Positions 7,034-7,621 of a stretch of 7,621 nt of DNA are shown one piece after another; position 1 is the first letter of the stretch, and every line of letters begins with the position of its first letter. The DNA comes from an uncultured Bacilli bacterium (lineage in GTDB: Bacteria > Bacillota_I > Bacilli_A > RF39 > UBA660). The translations under genes and the position numbers were made by a program. The stretch lies in contig CAKONX010000056.1 of the NCBI GenBank assembly GCA_934098345.1, forward strand, positions 1 through 7,621. Reading direction: 5' to 3'. The notes under the pieces are model-generated. The model did no database searches. It was not told the origin of the DNA and saw only the letters and a list, made by a program, of their open reading frames with translations.

Positions 7034-7067
7034 AAATGTAGACACATAAAAACGGTCTACATTTTTT
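7034..7067 (+). terminator. Intrinsic terminator after clpP, possibly the left end of the IS remnant
   Basis: AAATGTAGAC (7034-7043) pairs perfectly with GTCTACATTT (7055-7064) around an 11-base loop, and a T-run continues to 7067. It is the only terminator-like structure after the clpP stop, 31 bases downstream. Because a transposase remnant follows directly and IS3-family ends begin with TG, TGTAGACA at 7037 could also be the element's left tip, with the hairpin shielding it from read-through. Confidence 0.75.
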
Positions 7068-7444
7068 ATTATAATAAAATTGGATGAAGAATATGGCAAG
7101 AATTAGAAAAGAACCAAATAGATATTGGTCAAAAGAAGATAAGGTAAAAATAATTAATGAAGTATTAATAAAATTGTAAATCAACTGAACAAGTTGCCAA
7201 AGAATATGATATTTCCGTTGGAATGCTTTGGGGATGGATAATTAAATATAATAAAGAAGGATTAGATGCATTGGAAAATAAAAAGAATCCTGGAAACCCA
7301 TTAAGTAAATTTTCTAATAAAAAAAAATTGTCTAATATGGAAAAATTACAATATGAAAATATGAAGTTAAGAATTGAGAATGAACGATTAAAAAAAGGAT
7401 ACCTAGTAAAAGGAGATAGTTCAGTTGTAGCATTCAAGAAATAA
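7037..7444 (+). mobile_element. Remnant of an IS3/IS150-type insertion sequence
   Basis: Inferred from the transposase OrfA remnant and the hairpin before it. The left boundary at TG 7037 is tentative. No OrfB (DDE integrase) reading frame follows, and no matching right inverted repeat or target duplication could be recognised before the next terminator at about 7512, so the element is truncated and not expected to move by itself. The true right edge of the remnant could lie anywhere from 7444 to about 7500. Confidence 0.55.
7084..7444 (+). pseudogene. Frameshifted IS3-family transposase OrfA
   Basis: DNA-binding subunit of an IS3/IS150-type transposase, broken in two frames. Frame A, from ATG 7084 or 7093, gives MARIRKEPNRYWSKEDKVK and stops at TAA 7177-7179. 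Frame B, open from 7172, continues with KSTEQVAKEYDISVGMLWGW, a typical helix-turn-helix. It then carries the linker KNPGNPLSKF and a leucine-rich coiled coil (MEKLQYENMKLRIENERLKK), ending KGYLVKGDSSVVAFKK at TAA 7442-7444. Removing one A from the AAAA run at 7170-7173 joins the halves as EVLINCKSTEQ, so a single-base insertion explains the break. The programmed frameshift of IS3 elements lies at the end of orfA, not here, so this is decay or a sequencing error. Frame B alone has an ATG at 7223 but would lack the first part of the HTH. Confidence 0.8.
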
Positions 7445-7511
7445 AACAAAAAGAACTTGACATATATCGACAAAATCAGAACCTAATAGTTTTTAGATTT
7501 TTTTATTTAAC
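7445..7511. other. Non-coding stretch after the orfA remnant
   Basis: No supported gene. In the -1 frame relative to orfA a short open stretch (KQKELDIYRQNQN) could be a relic of the OrfB start, but it does not show a recognisable OrfB motif and ends soon after. A TTGACA at 7457-7462 lacks a properly spaced -10 box. Confidence 0.3.
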
Positions 7512-7540
7512 AAAAAAAATCATGTGTTAAACATGACTTT
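7512..7540 (-). terminator. Intrinsic terminator of the right-edge minus-strand gene
   Basis: Read on the minus strand, TCATGT (7531-7536), loop TTAAC and ACATGA (7520-7525) form a 6-bp stem followed by eight T (7512-7519). A-rich sequence on the other side (TTTT on the plus strand at 7538-7541) lengthens the stem and may make it weakly bidirectional. It lies about ten bases beyond the stop codon at 7546-7548, as expected for that gene's terminator. Confidence 0.75.
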
Positions 7541-7545
7541 TAAAA

Positions 7546-7621
7546 TTATTCGTTTACAATAGTTTTTTCTTCTTCTGTATTTTTTTGTTTCTTTTCTTTT
7601 TTTAGACCATTCTTTTTTCTT
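7546..7621 (-). CDS. C-terminal tail of an unidentified lysine/glutamate-rich protein (5' partial)
   Basis: Only the last 25 codons lie in the window. They read KKNGLKKEKKQKNTEEEKTI and end VNE with stop TAA at 7546-7548. The highly charged tail has no recognisable domain, so the function cannot be assigned. Support for it being coding comes from the open frame to the edge and the well-placed terminator just downstream; the other two minus-strand frames are less protein-like (one is almost all Lys/Arg). It converges on the IS remnant. Confidence 0.55.
   Translation of the reverse strand, partial: RKKNGLKKEKKQKNTEEEKTIVNE

Noticed and set aside
7165..7473. Minus-strand open frame antisense to the orfA remnant
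   Set aside because: Phe/Ser-rich translation is the complement of Lys/Asn-rich orfA codons; the plus strand carries the recognisable HTH and coiled coil.
7457..7489. Promoter after orfA (TTGACA with TAATAG)
   Set aside because: Spacing between the elements is 21 bases and no plus-strand gene follows.

Overview
The window is strongly AT-rich, with A/T-ending codons, purine-rich Shine-Dalgarno sites, a T-box leader and consensus SigA-type promoters. This points to a low-GC Bacillota relative, for example a gut Bacilli or Erysipelotrichia-like lineage with a reduced, AT-rich genome; that placement is inference. Tryptophan is read from TGG throughout, and gap ends in TGA, so the standard bacterial code is the natural reading.

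Layout. Positions 1-2917 (minus) hold most of ileS, an isoleucyl-tRNA synthetase whose C-terminal end lies beyond the left edge. Upstream of it, at about 2933-3151, is a tRNA-Ile T-box leader with its own perfect-consensus promoter (3159-3187). Positions 3190-6307 (minus) form a tight three-gene operon. It begins with a nucleoside (uridine-kinase-like) kinase, followed by glyceraldehyde-3-phosphate dehydrogenase (gap) and a membrane-anchored exported protein of unknown function that overlaps gap by 4 bases. A 125-base divergent intergenic region (6308-6432) separates this operon from clpP (6433-7002, plus strand). Both divergent genes appear to be transcribed from -10 boxes lying only 6-7 bases before their Shine-Dalgarno sequences, giving very short leaders. 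Downstream of clpP lie a strong hairpin (7034-7064) and a degraded IS3/IS150-type transposase orfA (7084-7444), frameshifted and without its orfB partner. A minus-strand terminator (7512-7540) and the last 25 codons of an unidentified lysine/glutamate-rich protein (7546-7621) close the window.

How the genes work together. Most of the window is housekeeping: isoleucine charging under tRNA control, nucleotide salvage plus glycolysis, and protein quality control by ClpP. The most notable points are the altered GIHH signature in IleRS in place of HIGH (a form associated with very high mupirocin resistance in type-2 IleRS), an unusual nesting of the T-box antiterminator inside the hairpin that precedes the U-run, a nucleoside kinase lacking its usual N-terminal TGS domain, and an uncharacterised membrane protein translationally coupled to gap. 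I found no CRISPR array, tRNA or rRNA, and no convincing new multi-gene system.
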